From Ignavibacteria bacterium (GTDB taxonomy: Bacteria > Bacteroidota > Ignavibacteria > Tepidaquicellales > Tepidaquicellaceae): a stretch of DNA of 64,000 nt. A model generated the notes under the pieces. It was not told where the DNA came from. It made no database searches and saw nothing but the letters and a program-made list of their open reading frames with translations. Shown here piece after piece: positions 62,035-64,000 of this stretch (within the stretch, counting starts at the first letter, position 1; each line of letters starts with the position of its first letter). The position numbers and the translations under genes are program-made. Location: assembly GCA_026417495.1 (NCBI GenBank), contig JAOADD010000038.1, forward strand, positions 62,001 to 126,000, written 5' to 3'.

Positions 62035-63369
62035 TTGGAAGTAAATATTATAGATAAAGGTAGGTCTAAAAAGGAAGTGCATTTGACCCTAAATAAAGAA
62101 GAATTGGATGTGTACTTTGAAAAGGCTTATAAAGTATATGCAAAGAACTTTAAAGTTGATGGGTTTAGAAAAGGTAAAGCACCCGTGAATATGGTTAAAA
62201 GACAATATGGAGAATATATCAGAGAGCTTGCGATTACAGATTTCGTACCTCAGGAAGCTTTTAATGATTATGTAGATGAAAACAGAATTTATATTGTAGG
62301 TACTTCAAAATTATTGGATGTAGAAAAAAAAGATGATAATTTAGTTACTATAAAGATTGAATATGAACATTTACCAGAACCCGAAACAGCAATATATAAA
62401 AATATTGAAGTAACTAAAGAAAATATTATTATTGATGATTCGGATGTAGAAGAACAGTTTAAAAAAGTAATTTTACAGCATTCTACACGAGCATTGGATG
62501 CACAGGCTTTAGACAATGAATACATCGTTACTGTTGATATTCAAGCATTAGATAATTCAGGTACAATTATTATTGGTAAAAATAAAAAAGATGTAGAAAT
62601 ATATTTAGGGGATGATAAATTGGAAAAGAATATATATGAAGCATTAAAAAATATAAAAGAAGGGGAGGAAAAAGTATTAGATCTTACTGTTTCAAAAGAT
62701 AAGGATTCCAATTCTGGTAAAGAAAGAGAAAATCAACTTTTTCGAATTACTTGTAAGAAAGTTGAAAAGGTTATTTATCCTGAATTAACAGAAGAATTTT
62801 TTAAAAAATTAACGAATAGAGATGATATCAAAACTCAAGAAGATTATAAGAAGTTTTTAAAGCAAAAAATTCAAGAATATTATGATGATAAAAGTCAAAT
62901 AGATCTTGAAAATTCAATCATTCAAGAGATTGTTAAATTAAATGATATTGAAATACCTGATGTTTATGTTAATAGTATCCTAGAAAAAAAATACGAAGAA
63001 TACTTAAATCATATCAATAAACATCATAAGGAGAAAGGTGAATCCCCTAAAAGTAAAGAAGAATATATTAGAGAAATTAGACCTGATACAATATTTAATC
63101 TTAAATGGTATTTAATTAGTGAAAAAATAATCAAACAGGAAAATTTGACAGTAAATGATGAAGATTATCTTAAACTTGCTGAAAGAGAACTAAAAAGGCT
63201 TCCTTTTGATATTGAGGTTGATAAATTTGCTGAAATGCTGAAAAAAGAAAATAAATATAAAAACAGAGCACTTGATAATAAACTCATGGGATTTCTAATT
63301 GAAAATGCTAATGTGAAAGTTGTAGAAAAAACTTTAAAAGATTTTGAAGAAAATAAAATAATAACTTAA
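62035..63369 (+). CDS. tig: Trigger factor, ribosome-associated chaperone/PPIase
   Basis: A 444-residue protein from TTG 62035. The N-terminal ribosome-binding domain (about 1-120) shows the signature as [12 protein letters not shown] in place of the usual GFRxGKxP, so it should dock at L23. The middle region (about 150-250) corresponds to the FKBP-type domain but is poorly conserved, and the C-terminal half (about 255-440) is the helical chaperone cradle. Immediate succession by clpP is the common tig-clpP order. Confidence 0.92.
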   Translation: MEVNIIDKGRSKKEVHLTLNKEELDVYFEKAYKVYAKNFKVDGFRKGKAPVNMVKRQYGEYIRELAITDFVPQEAFNDYVDENRIYIVGTSKLLDVEKKDDNLVTIKIEYEHLPEPETAIYKNIEVTKENIIIDDSDVEEQFKKVILQHSTRALDAQALDNEYIVTVDIQALDNSGTIIIGKNKKDVEIYLGDDKLEKNIYEALKNIKEGEEKVLDLTVSKDKDSNSGKERENQLFRITCKKVEKVIYPELTEEFFKKLTNRDDIKTQEDYKKFLKQKIQEYYDDKSQIDLENSIIQEIVKLNDIEIPDVYVNSILEKKYEEYLNHINKHHKEKGESPKSKEEYIREIRPDTIFNLKWYLISEKIIKQENLTVNDEDYLKLAERELKRLPFDIEVDKFAEMLKKENKYKNRALDNKLMGFLIENANVKVVEKTLKDFEENKIIT

Positions 63370-63370
63370 A

Positions 63371-64000
63371 ATGGATTTCACAAGCATAATTAAAAAAAAT
63401 GATGATTTCATTCAGAAAGGACTGGATGAAGTTCACAAAATAAAAAATCAATTAGTACCAATTGTTGTTGAGTCTACTTCTCGTGGTGAAAGAGCCTATG
63501 ACATATATTCAAGGCTATTAAAAGAGAGAGTAGTTTTCCTTGGTACTCCTATTTTTGATGAAGTTGCATCATTAGTAGTTGCCCAACTGTTGTTTTTGGA
63601 ATATGAAGACCCTGATAAGGATATTGCATTGTATATAAATACTCCAGGTGGAAGTATATCTGCTGGATTGGCTATTTATGATACAATGAATTATATTAGA
63701 TCTGATGTTTCAACAATTTGTGTTGGTATGGCAGCTTCTATGGGTCAAATTTTATTAACAGGTGGTGCAAGTGGAAAGCGGATTGCATTGCCGCATTCAA
63801 AAATTATGATGCATCAACCAATTGGTGGGGCTCAAGGACAAGCAACTGATATAGAAATTTATACCAAGGAAATGTTAAGAACGAGAGAAACGATTTATAG
63901 AATTATTTCTAAACATACAGGAAAACCAATTGAACAAATAGCAAAAGATGCAGAACGAGATAAATATATGACTGCAGAGGAAGCTAAGGAATATGGATTG
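63371..64000 (+). CDS. clpP: ATP-dependent Clp protease proteolytic subunit, 3'-truncated by window
   Basis: The frame opens at ATG 63371, one base after the tig stop, and runs off the right edge after 210 codons. The Ser protease triad is Ser123 (GMAASMGQ), His148 (MMHQP) and Asp197 (ERDKYM). [19 protein letters not shown] and [14 protein letters not shown] are further ClpP landmarks. Probably only about 10-20 residues are missing. It forms the proteolytic barrel for ClpX or ClpA. Confidence 0.96.
   Translation, partial: MDFTSIIKKNDDFIQKGLDEVHKIKNQLVPIVVESTSRGERAYDIYSRLLKERVVFLGTPIFDEVASLVVAQLLFLEYEDPDKDIALYINTPGGSISAGLAIYDTMNYIRSDVSTICVGMAASMGQILLTGGASGKRIALPHSKIMMHQPIGGAQGQATDIEIYTKEMLRTRETIYRIISKHTGKPIEQIAKDAERDKYMTAEEAKEYGL

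Overview
The window comes from a low-GC bacterium (about 30% GC by eye) of the FCB superphylum, most likely an Ignavibacteria/Kapabacteria/Bacteroidota-type lineage. Three proteins end in a type IX secretion (T9SS) sorting domain with the YPNPFNP signature usual in those groups. Shine-Dalgarno sequences are nearly absent and TTG/GTG starts are common. No insertion sequence, prophage or CRISPR array is visible; the gene content looks chromosomal. Both ends cut a gene: a T9SS protein on the left and clpP on the right.

Layout. 1-9.1 kb: end of a T9SS protein, a divergent pair of exported S9 peptidases, then glcD-like oxidase, hot-dog thioesterase, nadC and a small lipoprotein. 9.2-15.4 kb: cell-envelope cluster (polysaccharide flippase, anchored charged protein, NamZ-type muramidase, transmembrane Ser/Thr kinase, CapA-like lipoprotein). 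15.6-24.2 kb: housekeeping run (ybeY, smg-like, topA, xer recombinase, prfB with an intact programmed +1 frameshift, LolC/E-like permease, rpsR, exported nuclease). 24.2-26.7 kb, minus strand: partner-switching module (STAS, HATPase, SpoIIE phosphatase). 26.9-34.4 kb: anmK, SDR, epimerase and an aldehyde dehydrogenase lacking its catalytic Cys, facing mutL, ftsY and a small membrane protein. 34.5-41.3 kb: T9SS sialidase-like protein, an unusual three-gene regulatory-looking operon behind a perfect consensus promoter, a structured candidate small RNA and a receiver-like protein. 41.4-49.0 kb: ABC-F ATPase, beta-barrel protein, metallo-hydrolase, sodium:solute symporter, priA and tRNA-Arg. 49.5-55.8 kb: a 2080-residue T9SS beta-helix protein. 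56.2-61.8 kb: five-gene catabolic operon. 62.0-64.0 kb: tig and clpP.

Two systems stand out. (1) 56.2-61.8 kb joins a KamA-family radical-SAM aminomutase and a class-III PLP aminotransferase to a CoA-transferase pair and thiolase that look like PcaI/PcaJ/PcaF. Together they would carry an alpha-amino acid through a beta-amino acid, a 3-oxo acid and a 3-oxoacyl-CoA to two acyl-CoAs. The lysine-binding Asp residues of lysine 2,3-aminomutase are absent, so the substrate is probably not lysine. (2) 37.1-40.5 kb encodes a possible sigma-like protein, a possible anti-sigma-like protein and a membrane protein that joins a cytoplasmic Lon-protease-like domain without its catalytic Lys to an extracytoplasmic region with Asp-rich FG-GAP-like loops. 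All functional statements are readings of the sequence; no database search was run.
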